Part shown: positions 26,801-58,289 of the stretch, one piece after another
Position numbering within the stretch: position 1 is the first letter of the stretch
Layout of the letters: each line of letters begins with the position of its first letter
Origin: Liolophura sinensis
Taxonomy: Eukaryota; Mollusca; Polyplacophora; Chitonida; Chitonidae
Assembly: GCF_032854445.1 (NCBI RefSeq)
Contig: NC_088296.1
Coordinates: 1,366,001 to 1,430,000 of the forward strand
Reading direction: 5' to 3'
DNA: 64,000 nt
Position numbers and translations under genes: made by a program
The notes under the pieces: model-generated
Seen by the model: the letters and a program-made list of their open reading frames with translations, nothing else
What the model was told of the DNA's origin: nothing
Databases searched by the model: none

Positions 26801-29800
26801 CAAATGGCTAAAGGGACAACGGATCCTATATAGGACAAGACCCAGTGACAAAAGACCCAAAAGACAAAATACCCAAGGTTAAAAGATCCATAGACAAAAT
26901 CCGACAACCGACAAAAGATCTTATGTTTGGTTGCTGTGAACATATTACTTGTGAACCATAAGACCCAAGGGCATCATAGCCATGGGTCATAATACCCATG
27001 GACACCATAGCCGTGGGTCATAACACCCATGGACATCATGGCCGTGGGTCATAATACCCATGGACATCATAGCCCTGGGTCATAATATCCATGAACATCA
27101 TAGCCATGGGTCATAATTCCCATGGACATCATAGCCGTGGGTCATAATGCCCATGGACATCATAGCCATAGGTCATAATACCCATGGACATCATAGCCAT
27201 GGGTCATTATACCCATGGACATCATAGCCATGGGTCATAACACCAATGGACATCATACCCGTGGGTCATAAAACCCATGGACATCATAGCCGTGGGTTAT
27301 AATACCCATGGACATCATAGCCGTGTGTCATAATACCCATGGACATCATAGCCATGGGTCATAACACCCATGGACATCTTAGCCGTGGGTTATAATATCC
27401 ATGCACATTATAGCCATGGGTCATAACACCAATAGACGTCATGCCCGTGGGTCATAAAACCCATGCACATCATGGCCTTGGCTCATAATACCTATGGACA
27501 TCATAGCCATGGGTCATAATACCCATGGACATCATAGCCGTGTGTCATAATACCCATGGACATCATAGCCATGGGTCATAATACCCATAAACATCATAGC
27601 CGTGGGGTCATAATACCCATGGACATCATAGCCGTGGGTCATAAAACCCATGCACATCATAGCCGTGGGTCATAATACCCATGGACATCATAGCCATGGG
27701 TCATAACACCCATGGACATCATAGCCGTACGTCATAATACCCATGGACATCATAGCCGTACGTCATAATATCCATGGACATCATAGCCGTGGGTCATAAA
27801 ACCCATGCACATCATGGCCGTGGGTCATAACACCCATGGACATTATGGCCGAGGGTCATAATACCCATGGACATCTTGGCCGTGGGTCATAACACCCGTG
27901 AACATCATGGCCGTTGGTCATAATACCCATGGACATCATAGCCGTGGGTCATAATACCCATGGACATCATAGCCATGGGTCATAATACCCATGGACATCA
28001 TAGCCATGGGTCATAATACCCATGGACATTATAGCCGTTGGTCATAATACCCATGGACATCATAGCCGTGGGTCATAATACCCATGGACATCATAGCCGT
28101 GGATCATAATACCCATGAACATCATAGCCGTGGGTCATAATACCCATGAACATCATAGCCGAGGGTCATAATACCCATGGACATCATAGCCGTGGGACAT
28201 AATACCCATGGATATTATCGCCGTGGGTCATAACACCCATGGACATCATGGCCGTGGGTCATAACACCCATGGACATCATAGCCGTGGGTCATAATGCCC
28301 ATGGACATCATAGCCATGGGTCATAATTCCCATGGACATCATAGCCGTGGGTCATAATGCCCATGGACATCATAGCCATAGGTCATAATACCCATGGACA
28401 TCATAGCCATGGGTCATTATACCCATGGACATCATAGCCATGGGTCATAACACCAATGGACATCATACCCGTGGGTCATAAAACCCATGGACATCATAGC
28501 CGTGGGTTATAATACCCATGGACATCATAGCCGTGTGTCATAATACCCATGGACATCATAGCCATGGGTCATAATACCCATCGACATCATAGCCGTGGGT
28601 CATAATACCCATGGACATCATAGCCGTGGGTCATAATACCCATGGACATCATAGCCATGGGTCATAACACCCATGAACATCATGGCCGTACGTCATAATA
28701 CCCATGGACATCATGGCGGTGGGTCATAATATCCATGGACATCATAGCCGTGGGTCATAAAACCCATGCACATCATGGCCGTGGGTCATAACACCCATGG
28801 ACATTATGGCCGAGGGTCATAATACCCATGGACATCATAGCCGTGGGACATAATACCCATGGATATTATCGCCGTGGGTCATAACACCCATGGACATTAT
28901 GGCCGAGGGTCATAATACCCATGGACATCATAGCCGTGGGACATAATACCCATGGATATTATCGCCGTGGGTCATAACACCCATGGACATCATAGCCGTG
29001 GGTCATAACACCCATGGCCATTATGGCCGTGGATCATGATACCCATGAACATCATGGCCGTGGGTCATAATATCCATGGACATCATACCCGTGGGTCATA
29101 ACACTCATGGACATCATACCCGTGGGTTAAAATACACATGGACATCATGGCCGTGGGTCATAATACCCATGAACATCATGGCTGTGGGTCATAATACCCA
29201 TGGACATCATGGTTGTGGGTCATAATACCCATGGACAGCATAGCCGTGGGTCATAATACCCATGAACATCATGGCTGTGGGTCATAATACCCATGAACAT
29301 CATGGCTGTGGGTCATAATACCCATGGACATTATAGCCGTGGATCATAACACCAATGGACATCATAGCCGTGGGTGATAATACCCATGGACATCATAGCC
29401 GTGGGTCATAACACCAATGGACATCATACCCGTTGGTTAAAATACACATGGACATCATGGCCGTGGGTCATAATACCCATGGACATCATAACCGTGGGTC
29501 ATAACACCCATGGACATCATAGCCGTGAGTTATAACACCCATGGACATCATGGCCGCGGGTCATAACACCCATGGCCATTATGCCCGTGGATCATGATAC
29601 CCATGAACATCATGGCCGTTGGTCATAATACCCATGGACATCATGGCCGTGCGCCATAATACCCATGGACATAATGGCCGTGTGTCATAATATCCATGGA
29701 CATCATATCCGTGGGTCATAACACTCATGGACATCATACCGGTGGGTTAAAATACACATGGACATCATGGCCGTGGGTCATAATACCCATGGACATCATA

Positions 29801-32800
29801 GCCGTGGGTCATAACACCCATGGACATTATAGCCGTGGGTCATAATACCCATGGACAGCATAGCCGTGGGTCATAATACCCATGGACATCATAGCCTCAG
29901 GTCATAATATCCATGGACATCATAGCCGTGCGTTATAATACCCATGGACATCATGGCGGTGGGTCATTATACCCATGGACATCATAGCCGTGGGTCATAA
30001 TACCCATGAACACCATGGCCATGGGTCATAATACCCATGGACAGCATAGCTGTGGGTCATAACACCAATGGACATCATACCCGTGGGTCATAATACCCAT
30101 GGACATCATAGCCGTTGGTCATAACACCCATGGACATCTTAGCCGTGGGTTATAATACCTATGGACATCATAGCCGTGGGTCATAATACGCATGGACATC
30201 ATAGCTATAGGTCATAACACCAATGGACATCTTAGCCGTGGGTTATAATACCCATGGACATCATGGCCGTGGGTCATAATACCCATGGACATCATAGCCG
30301 TGGGTCATAATACCCATGGACACCATAGCCGTGGGTCGTAACACCCATGGACATCATAGCCTCGGGTCATAATACCCATGGACATCATAGCCGTGGGTCA
30401 TAACACCCATGGACATCTTAGCCGTGGGTTGTAATACCCATGGACATCTTAGCCGTGGGTCATAATACGCATGGACATCATAGCCATAGGTCATAACACC
30501 CATGGACATCTTAGCCGTGGGTTATAATACCCATGGACATCATGACCGTGGGTCATAATACCCATGAACATCATGGCCGTGGGTAATAATACCCATGGAC
30601 ATCATAGTCGTGCGTCATAATACCATGGACATCATAGCCATGGGTCATAATACCCATGAACATCATGGCCGTGGGTCATAATACCCATGGACATCATAGC
30701 TGTGGGTGATAATACCCATGGACACCATAGCCGTGGGTCATAACACCCATGGACATCATAGCCATGGGTCATTATACCCATGGACATCATAGCCGTGGGT
30801 CATAACAACCATGGACATCATGGCCGTGTGTCATAATACCCATGGACATCATAGCCTCGGGTGATAATACCCATGGACATCATAGCCGTGGGTCATAATA
30901 TCCATGCACATCAGAGCCATGAGTCATAACACCAATGGTCATCATAGCCTCGGGTGATAATACCCATGGACATCATAGCCGTGGGTCATAACACCCATGG
31001 ACATTATAGCCGTGGGTCATAATACCCATGAACATTATAGCCGTGGGTCATAACAACCATGGACATCATGGCCGTGTGTCATAATACCCATGGACATCAT
31101 AGCCGTGGGCTATAATACCCATGGACAGCATAGCTGTGGGTCATACTACCTATGGACATATTACCCGTGAACGTAATACCCGTGGGTGATAAGAACTAGT
31201 ATACAAGCTATATTTGATGTGTTTGTAAGCCAGTACTCATTCATGTAATAATAATATGTTATGGTCTATTTCTTTTAACCAGTCGACTATATTCAGCTGC
31301 CTTTAAAATTAGTCTTTCTCGCTACTAAAATAGCCTTTAGTGAGTGACACGCAAGTTCTGCACATTGGTATGTTCAACGTCATAAAAAAATTTTACCTAC
31401 AAGCGGTGGAGTAAGATTAGTACAGTAAAGTAGAAGTTATCCTAAAATTTTAACTACTAGCGGTGGAGTTAGATTAGTACAGTAAAGTAGAAGTTATCCT
31501 AAAATTTTACCTGCACGCGGTGGAGTTAGATTAGTACAGTAAAGTAGAAGTTATCCTGAAATTTTACCTGCACGCGGTGGAGTAAGATTAGTACTGTAAA
31601 GTAGAAGTTATCCTAAAATTTTACCTGCACGCGGTGGAGTAAGATTAGTACAGTAAAGTAGAAGTTATCCTGAAATTTTACCTCCACGCAGTGGAGTAAG
31701 ATTAGTACAGTAAAGTAGAAGTTGTCCTAAAATTTTACCTACACGTGGTGGAGTAAGATTAGTACAGTAAAGTAGAAGTTATCCTAAAATTTTACCTACA
31801 CGTGGTGGAGTAAGATTAGTACAGTAAAGTAGAAGTTAACCTAAAATTTTACCTACACGTGGTGGAGTAAGATTAGTACAGTAAAGTAGAAGTTATCCTG
31901 AAATTTTACCTCCACGCAGTGGAGTAAGATTAGTACAGTAAAGTAGAAGTTGTCCTAAAACTGTACCTGCACGTGGTGGAGTAAGATTAGTACAGTAAAG
32001 TAGAAGTTATCCTAAAATTTTACCTACACGTGGTGGAGTAAGATTAGTACAGTAAAGTAGAAGTTAACCTAAAATTTTACCTACACGTGGTGGAGTAAGA
32101 TTAGTACAGTAAAGTAGAAGTTATCCTAAGATTTTACCTACACGTGGTGGAGTAAGATTAGTACAGTAAAGTAGAAGTTATCCTAAAACTTTACCTACAC
32201 GCGGTGGAGTAAGATTAGTACAGTAAAGTAGAAGTTATCCTGAAATTTTACCTCCACGCAGTGGAGTAAGATTAGTACAGTAAAGTAGAAGTTATCCTAA
32301 GATTTTACCTACACGTGGTGGAGTAAGATTAGTACAGTAAAGTAGAAGTTATCCTAAAATTTTACCTACAAGTGGTGGAGTAAGATTAGTACAGTAAAGT
32401 AGAAGTTATCCTAAAATTTTACCTACACGTGGTGGAGTAATATTAGTACGGTCAAGTAGAAGTTATCCTAAAACTTTACCTACACGCGGTGGAGTAAGAT
32501 TAGTACAGTAAAGTAGAAGTTGTCCTAAAATTTTACCTACACGTGGTGGAGTAAGATTAGTACAGTAAAGTAGAAGTTATCCTAAAATTTTACCTACACG
32601 TGGTGGAGTAAGATTAGTACAGTAAAGTAGAAGTTATCCTAAAATTTTACCTACACGCGATGGAGTTAGTATAGTATTGTAAAGTAGAAGTTATCCTAAC
32701 ATTTTACCTACACGCGGTCGAGTCTCGTGTTGTTTTTTCAAAGTTTGCGTTTTAATAATTGTGAACATGACGTTTTACAGATATGGGGCTGGGTCATTCT

Positions 32801-33478
32801 CTGCGTCTCGTCTGGTACGCGGGATCACTAACGGCTTCAACACGGAGTTCCAGTTACAACAGGTTAGACTCCTATCCTCAGGCCGTTACTGTGTGAAGTT
32901 TACCTGACAAAATTTGTACCATTTGTTCTTATTTTGATGAAGTTTGTAAGCTTTGGTTGGCTTAAATTTGCACTCTTTGTGTAGATGGATTTCGCGCTCT
33001 TTGGAAGAAATTTGCACTGTTAGTCTGGATGAAGTTTGCACTCTTTATCTAGATGAAGTTTGTTCTCTTTGCCCGAATGAAGTTTGCACTGCTTGTATGG
33101 ATGAAGTTTGCACTATTTATCTAGATGAAGTTTGCACTCTTTATCTGGATGACGTTTGTACTCTTTGTCTGGATAAAGTTCACATTATTGTCTGGATGAA
33201 ATTTTCACTCATATTTCGAGATGATAATTGTACTCTCTGTCATCTTTATCAGAAGCTAGGACAATTTTTCGCTTGTGGAATACATCACACCGTTTTCTTC
33301 ACATGACTTTTACGTGTGAGTTGGTTTCTATTTGCCCAGTTAGAGGAGTTTATGAAGAAGTACCCTGATCAGGGCTCTGCAGCCTCGGCCTTTGCTCAAG
33401 CCATGGAGAATATCCGCAGCAATATCAACTGGCTCAAAAACAACGAGAAGATCATCGCTGATTGGCTGAAGGAACAAG
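5477..33478 (+). CDS. Unit B: M1-family zinc aminopeptidase (aminopeptidase N/ERAP-like), 20 exons
   Basis: Removes N-terminal residues from peptides using one zinc ion. Exons: 5477-5885, 8120-8275, 9889-10006, 10511-10631, 10829-10983, 11177-11290, 14066-14200, 14508-14573, 15152-15217, 15600-15778, 17246-17340, 19621-19769, 20361-20416, 21433-21580, 22672-22748, 23887-23997, 25152-25319, 26132-26272, 32781-32862, 33340-33478. They total 2685 nt (895 codons), all GT-AG and frame-consistent. Order: N-terminal beta domain (about 1-200); catalytic domain with GAMEN near 278, HELAH near 315-319, the zinc-ligand Glu of NEGFA near 338 and the ISYSKGA Tyr near 401; an ERAP1_C-like helical domain from about 545. 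NIT and NLT sequons suggest a luminal or extracellular site. There is no start Met, signal or anchor in B1. The last exon meets TAG (33481-33483) unless spliced at AAG|gttagt to C1. The family is certain; gene boundaries are inferred. Confidence 0.93.
6290..7065. repeat. 21-bp minisatellite in intron 1 of unit B
   Basis: About 36 copies of a 21-bp unit (TGTGCTGCTGTCTCAACTCC). Because 21 is a multiple of three, several overlapping frames stay open, including a minus-strand RQQHKEL heptad. These are artefacts of the repeat. Confidence 0.93.
7185..8119 (+). repeat. About 118-bp array of decoy 3' splice sites copied from exon B2
   Basis: Eight tandem units, each with a pyrimidine tract plus TTCTTTCAG-like acceptor and a diverged copy of the first part of exon B2 (CCAGCCTACAGATGCCCACA against CCAGCCTACAGATGCTCGCA). 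Acceptor AGs lie at 7196, 7294, 7530, 7648, 7766, 7882 and 8000; the copy near 7411 is mutated to CG. The true acceptor is at 8118-8119. The copies read like [14 protein letters not shown] and then stop. Confidence 0.9.
8120..8275 (+). CDS. Unit B exon 2
   Basis: 156 nt, acceptor TTCTTTCAG, donor gtacgg. Encodes [20 protein letters not shown] then EPALKAEF, the conserved M1 [11 protein letters not shown] motif. C2 has the same length. Confidence 0.95.
8276..9888. other. Intron 2 of unit B, mostly unique sequence
   Basis: A GT-rich stretch follows the donor. Two TGACGTCA-like motifs (near 9044 and 9129) lie within about 90 bp of each other. A possible tRNA-derived remnant is at about 9430-9560 and a poly-C run at 9740. 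No exon was seen. Confidence 0.5.
9430..9560 (+). repeat. tRNA-like SINE remnant
   Basis: Contains CGGCGGTATAAGTGG and a good B-box-like GGGTTCGAATAC followed by CCAGC. The minus-strand open frame across it has no gene-like features and is likely a by-product of the repeat. Confidence 0.45.
9889..10006 (+). CDS. Unit B exon 3
   Basis: 118 nt, acceptor CTCTCAG, donor gtaagt. Encodes [20 protein letters not shown] then [11 protein letters not shown], the [14 protein letters not shown] motif of the M1 N-terminal domain. Same length as C3. Confidence 0.94.
10065..10290 (-). repeat. SINE-like dispersed repeat (family 4)
   Basis: Begins with TTTTTCAGGCATATGACGACG, then a stretch with GACACCAGACGTGACACCCC and CCAACCAGTCCTGTTTCC. 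From memory this resembles a dispersed repeat seen in bivalve genomes. A related tail occurs at 37411-37470. Confidence 0.55.
10511..10631 (+). CDS. Unit B exon 4
   Basis: 121 nt, acceptor CTCCACAG, donor gtaagg. Encodes [20 protein letters not shown] and ends FPLPKL, the segment leading into the catalytic domain. Same length as C4. Confidence 0.95.
10829..10983 (+). CDS. Unit B exon 5: GAMEN and HELAH
   Basis: 155 nt, acceptor ATCTTCAG, donor gtgagt. Encodes [20 protein letters not shown] and ends [14 protein letters not shown] binds the substrate N-terminus. HELAH supplies two zinc-ligand histidines and the general-base glutamate. The exon ends one residue after the second His, as in C5. 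Confidence 0.97.
11177..11290 (+). CDS. Unit B exon 6: third zinc ligand
   Basis: 114 nt, acceptor CTTTCAG, donor gtaagt. Encodes [20 protein letters not shown]. The Glu of NEGF lies 18 residues after HELAH, the exact M1 spacing. Ends DWKM. Confidence 0.97.
11281..11810 (+). repeat. 67-bp array of decoy 5' splice sites copied from exon B6
   Basis: About eight units, most containing GGAAGATG|GTAAGTTACC, the last 8 nt of exon B6 plus its donor and the first intron bases. One copy has lost the donor (GATGGTCAGT) and another reads GTAAGC. The true exon end is the first copy, at 11290. Confidence 0.92.
11811..12195. repeat. 74-bp minisatellite in intron 6 of unit B
   Basis: Five copies of a 74-bp unit with the core CTCCCTGTTGAGGATAGCTA. 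It shares a GGACGATGGAAGATG-like segment with the 67-bp array just upstream, so it probably branched from it. Confidence 0.9.
12276..13726. repeat. 38-bp minisatellite, about 38 nearly identical copies
   Basis: The unit core is GTGTTAACACGAAAAGGGTT. Copies are almost identical; most variation is limited to CCTCC/CCTTC/CCCCC at the unit end, plus one copy with CACCAAAAG. This homogeneity points to recent expansion or ongoing homogenisation. GTGTTAACAC is a perfect 10-bp palindrome in every unit. Confidence 0.97.
13741..13823 (+). repeat. SINE family 2, 3' end fragment
   Basis: Contains GCCGCCGTCGTATAAGTG, AATATTCTTGAGTACAGCG, then TAAAACACCCATCAGATAAA and an AAATA tail. This is the shared tail of the family. 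Confidence 0.88.
14066..14200 (+). CDS. Unit B exon 7: catalytic tyrosine
   Basis: 135 nt, acceptor CCGCTGCAG, donor gtaagg. Starts [13 protein letters not shown], contains [13 protein letters not shown] and ends IFDSISYSK. The Tyr of ISYSK corresponds to the transition-state-stabilising tyrosine of M1 enzymes. C7 has the same length. Confidence 0.96.
14508..14573 (+). CDS. Unit B exon 8
   Basis: 66 nt, acceptor CTATCCAG, donor gtgaga. Encodes [20 protein letters not shown] then LQ, completing the SYSKGA motif. Same length as C8. Confidence 0.95.
14671..14905 (-). repeat. SINE family 2 copy in intron 8 of unit B
   Basis: Reverse orientation: ATTTATTCGATGGGTGTTTT, then AAGAATATTTCACTTACACG, CCAGCATTATGG and ACTTGAACTC (the B-box region). 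Confidence 0.85.
15010..15095 (+). repeat. SINE-type 3' tail fragment
   Basis: Contains CATCCCGGTTTCCTCCACTG and CTTGAGTATGGCGTTAAACA followed by ATCAATC-rich sequence. Confidence 0.65.
15152..15217 (+). CDS. Unit B exon 9
   Basis: 66 nt, acceptor CTTATTTCAG, donor gtaacg. Encodes [20 protein letters not shown] then TK. Same length as C9. Confidence 0.94.
15600..15778 (+). CDS. Unit B exon 10
   Basis: 179 nt, acceptor GCTGACAG, donor gtacgt. Encodes [20 protein letters not shown] then VVVSQQRYL, the [11 protein letters not shown] motif of M1 enzymes. It is 24 nt shorter than C10, with a smaller loop before the YPSPYG end. Confidence 0.95.
16040..16345. repeat. 30-bp minisatellite in intron 10 of unit B
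   Basis: About ten copies of a 30-bp unit (GATTTTGGAGTGAATGATTT). Both strands stay open ([20 protein letters not shown]) because 30 is divisible by three. Diverged TTTGATTGG-type repeats precede it from 15790. Confidence 0.93.
16531..16775 (+). repeat. SINE family 1, nearly complete 3' part
   Basis: Starts inside the tRNA-like head (AGCCGCTTCGGGACC, GATCCAGGATCAATCC), then GCGTTCAGCATGAAAGGGAT, and ends GTACGACGTTAAACCCCAAG plus CACTCACTC. Confidence 0.88.
17246..17340 (+). CDS. Unit B exon 11
   Basis: 95 nt, acceptor AATACAG, donor gtaagg. Encodes [20 protein letters not shown] then RVHWLRRD. The W.(V/I)P(V/L)T motif begins the beta-sandwich subdomain. It is 12 nt longer than C11. Confidence 0.92.
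17640..18215. repeat. 37-bp minisatellite in intron 11 of unit B
   Basis: About 15 copies of a 37-bp unit (CATTCACCACAACATATTTG). Because 37 is not a multiple of three, the same peptide repeat cycles through all three frames, giving three overlapping open frames that are not genes. Confidence 0.95.
18220..19620. other. Rest of intron 11 of unit B
   Basis: AT-rich unique sequence with a short tandem doublet CCCCTGTAGCTCAC near 19227. No exon, RNA gene or SINE recognised. Confidence 0.5.
19621..19769 (+). CDS. Unit B exon 12
   Basis: 149 nt, acceptor TTCTTCAG, donor gtactg. Encodes [20 protein letters not shown]. The G(Y/C)YRVNYD motif marks the start of the ERAP1_C-like domain. C12 is one codon longer. 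Confidence 0.95.
19770..20360. other. Intron 12 of unit B
   Basis: Unique sequence. A 71-residue open frame at 19828-20043 has no recognisable domain. Confidence 0.5.
20361..20416 (+). CDS. Unit B exon 13
   Basis: 56 nt, acceptor TTCACAG, donor gtaggt. Encodes [19 protein letters not shown], the conserved I.P.NRAQII.D...LA helix. Same length as C13. Confidence 0.95.
20943..21287 (+). mobile_element. Complete tRNA-derived SINE (family 1) with 13-bp target-site duplication
   Basis: Element 20956-21274. The tRNA-like head has an A box within GGATAGCACAGTTGGTAGAG and a B-box-like GGTCGAGTCCC. A tRNA-unrelated body follows, ending CGTTAAACCCCAAACACTCA. It is flanked by the identical 13-mer CTTAGTCCCACGA at 20943-20955 and 21275-21287, the hallmark of LINE-mediated insertion. 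The intact duplication suggests a fairly recent insertion. Confidence 0.92.
21433..21580 (+). CDS. Unit B exon 14
   Basis: 148 nt, acceptor CATTTCCAG, donor gtaaga. Encodes [20 protein letters not shown] then [13 protein letters not shown], the helical YL..E...PW.AAL region with PF in place of PW. Same length as C14. Confidence 0.94.
21665..21775. repeat. Duplicate of intron 13 sequence placed in intron 14
   Basis: TTCTACATATATTGGTTTAA, then TTTAAAGCTAAAGCCCGATA and GAAACGGATCTCAGCG, occurs here and, nearly identical, at 21308-21400 just before exon 14. It is a small direct duplication flanking the exon. Confidence 0.85.
21940..22140. repeat. 34-bp minisatellite
   Basis: About five copies of a unit with GATTTTGCTGTGACTGTGAG and TTGGCTGAGG. 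Confidence 0.85.
22146..22671 (+). repeat. 17-bp minisatellite running into the acceptor of exon B15
   Basis: About 31 copies of TATCTCCTGTTACATAA (variants with ACACAA and TCACA). The last copy, CTCCTGTTACACAG, is the functional 3' splice site of B15, so the array is made of copies of the pyrimidine tract and acceptor, with AA/AT in place of the final AG. Confidence 0.9.
22672..22748 (+). CDS. Unit B exon 15
   Basis: 77 nt, acceptor TGTTACACAG, donor gtaagt. Encodes [20 protein letters not shown] then ATHLET. One codon longer than C15. Confidence 0.93.
22975..23410. repeat. 26-bp minisatellite in intron 15 of unit B
   Basis: About 16 copies of a 26-bp unit (CATTACATGTAGAAAAGAAA), fading into AGAATAGAATATATG-type sequence up to 23630. 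Confidence 0.92.
23635..23770 (-). repeat. SINE family 2 fragment
   Basis: Reverse-orientation 3' part: ATTTATTTAGTTGGTTGCTG, ACTCAAGAATATTTCATTTA, GGCCAGCATTATGGTGG. Confidence 0.82.
23887..23997 (+). CDS. Unit B exon 16
   Basis: 111 nt, acceptor GGTTGCAG, donor gtaagt. Encodes [20 protein letters not shown] then KKLFADWM. The AC......C pair corresponds to the conserved disulfide of the APN helical domain. Same length as C16. Confidence 0.95.
24230..24500 (+). repeat. Two tRNA-like B-box remnants (SINE family 3)
   Basis: GTCGCGTGTTCGAATCCAAC near 24285 and GTCGCGTATTCGAATCCAGC near 24462 each carry a near-consensus B box, separated by a T-rich tract. I see no complete tRNA fold, so these are likely old SINE heads, not tRNA genes. 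Confidence 0.55.
24713..24898. repeat. About 61-bp repeat, same family as 26290-26900
   Basis: Three units with AAATACCCCAGGATAAAAGA. The lead-in TTACAGATGGGGTTTATGAC is shared with 26297, so the same minisatellite exists in introns 16 and 18. Confidence 0.88.
24900..24990 (+). pseudogene. Decayed copy of exon B17
   Basis: TGCTGCACGTCTATAGGTCA, then GGTGGAGGAGTGGGACAGGA and CAGGATGCCTAAGAA align with the TACTGCACGGCCATAGCTCA / GGGGTAGAAGAATGGGA / CAGGATGTACAAGAA part of exon B17. It has frame-breaking differences and no clear splice sites. Confidence 0.8.
25152..25319 (+). CDS. Unit B exon 17
   Basis: 168 nt, acceptor CGTTTAG, donor gtaatt. Encodes [20 protein letters not shown] then [15 protein letters not shown] and ends WILTR. 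Very close to the YC.AI..GG.EEWDFA motif of aminopeptidase N. Same length as C17. Confidence 0.95.
25330..25745. repeat. Degenerate AAC-rich repeat in intron 17 of unit B
   Basis: Diverged AACAACAACAACAACAGC stretches interspersed with ACACCGATTATAACATAA motifs at irregular spacing. Confidence 0.75.
26132..26272 (+). CDS. Unit B exon 18
   Basis: 141 nt, acceptor CTTTTGCAG, donor gtgagt. Encodes [20 protein letters not shown] then [11 protein letters not shown], matching the IRKQDA..T...I..N.IG...WDF motif. Followed by a 6.5-kb intron to B19. Confidence 0.95.
26290..26905. repeat. About 62-bp minisatellite in intron 18 of unit B
   Basis: Roughly ten units with ACCCCAGGATAAAAGATCTG and GACCCGACAAACGATAACTG, progressively diverged toward 26905. 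Confidence 0.9.
26945..31190. repeat. 31-bp hairpin-forming satellite, about 135 copies
   Basis: The unit carries CATAATACCCATGGACATCA and AGCCGTGGGT. The variant CCATGGGTcataatACCCATGG is a perfect 8-bp inverted repeat around a 6-nt loop; the commoner CCGTGGGT form would keep a G-U pair in RNA. A higher-order duplication is visible: 27101-27370 matches 28311-28580, offset 1210 bp or 39 units. It fills most of intron 18. Confidence 0.96.
31385..32720. repeat. 57-bp minisatellite, copy in unit B
   Basis: About 23 copies of the unit seen at 180-1455, with a different order of sequence variants. Copy number and order have therefore changed since the duplication. Confidence 0.95.
32781..32862 (+). 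CDS. Unit B exon 19
   Basis: 82 nt, acceptor TTTTACAG, donor gttaga. Encodes [19 protein letters not shown] and on to LQQ. Its first base completes the codon left by exon 18, which confirms that this exon belongs to unit B despite the 6.5-kb intron. Confidence 0.92.
32953..33306 (+). repeat. 24-bp repeat with open frame, copy in unit B
   Basis: Same 8-residue LDEVCTLY-type repeat as at 1692-2069, one unit shorter. Intronic. Confidence 0.8.
33340..33478 (+). CDS. Unit B exon 20 (stop at 33481, or spliced to C1)
   Basis: Acceptor TTTGCCCAG. Encodes [12 protein letters not shown] through WLKEQ. Read on, the next codons are GGT TAG, so a terminal exon would end WLKEQG. The alternative AAG|gttagt donor removes the TAG and joins C1 in frame (G+AC). 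Unit A has TGG where this copy has TAG. Confidence 0.88.
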
Positions 33479-33634
33479 GTTAGTCAAGTACCCGTATGTC
33501 CCGAGTCCAGTGGAATCAAAAGTTACAGCTTCCCTACGATAATTATATTTTTGCCGGATAAATCACGTTTTAGATTGACACTGTGTAAATTGTACTTGTG
33601 AAAGCTCTGCGCTCAGCCAGCTGTGACTGAATGG

Positions 33635-34215
33635 AGCATTATGTTTGTTGTTTTGGCATGACGCTCTGTTGATGACATCGCTGTGGATATCTCGGGATCT
33701 CGATTAGCCTGCTACTTGTAGAATACGCCGTAATAGGGCTGTCCAAAGTAGTGTAAAAAGCGGTATTATACCCAAGTAAACAAACAGATATAGATATACG
33801 GGCTGTTAATGGATGGTCATTACACGGTCAACTAATTCTGCTTAACCTCTTTTATTTATTTTATTTGATTGATGTCTTATGCCGTACTAAGGAATACTTC
33901 ACTTATACGACGGCGGCCAGCATTGTAGTGGCAGGAAACCGGGTAGAGTCTGGGGGAAACCCACGACGTTTCCACGTACGGTCGGAGAGGAACCCAGTAT
34001 GAGCTGGACTCACAGTGACCGCATTATTGAGAGGCTTCAGGGTCATTGGGCCGCTCTGGCAGGCTAACCACCTCGGCCACGGACGCTCAAAATGTCCTCC
34101 TAAATGACTTCACGATACTTATAAAGGTGATTGAGAATTACGCTGATATCAGTGAGACATAAACATGTATATAAAAACAAAAACAGTGTAGCAAGAATCA
34201 CTGTGTATTCTTCAG
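33635..34215. other. Short B-C linker
   Basis: Only 581 bp separate the end of the duplicated block from C1, and a SINE fills about 240 of them. No promoter or signal-peptide exon is evident. The piece 33720-33850 contains GTCAACTAATTCTGCTTAAC, part of a dispersed element also seen near 35805 and 56145. Confidence 0.6.
33848..34090 (-). repeat. SINE family 2, nearly complete, in the B-C linker
   Basis: Reverse orientation: TTTATTTTATTTGATTGATG, CTAAGGAATACTTCACTTAT, GGCCAGCATTGTAGTGG, then GCTGGACTCACAGTGACCG and the tRNA-like head ending CACCTCGGCCACGGACGCTC. Confidence 0.88.
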
Positions 34216-58188
<23,973 letters not shown>

Positions 58189-58270
58189 AAGCTTTACAAA
58201 CACACATACAATCAAAGGAAGGAAAGTAACGCCATATGGAAATTAGTGATATGTTCCGGAAATCTCCTGA

Positions 58271-58276
58271 AATAAA
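58271..58276 (+). promoter_or_regulatory. Polyadenylation signal of unit C
   Basis: AATAAA 83 nt after the stop codon, followed by T-rich sequence. No equivalent AATAAA is seen close after exon 20 of units A or B. Confidence 0.8.
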
Positions 58277-58289
58277 GCCAAGGTCCTCG

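Larger units (their letters stand above)
31206..33634. repeat. Segmental duplication, copy 2 (matches 1-2397)
   Basis: Starts directly after the end of the 31-bp satellite and carries the 57-bp array, exons B19 and B20 and the start of the linker. The match ends at CTGAATGG; beyond it the two linkers are unrelated. Confidence 0.93.

Noticed and set aside
34131-34215. Upstream in-frame Met of unit C as signal-anchor start
   Set aside because: The 29-residue lead is basic and polar without a hydrophobic core, and a clean acceptor lies at 34214-34215.
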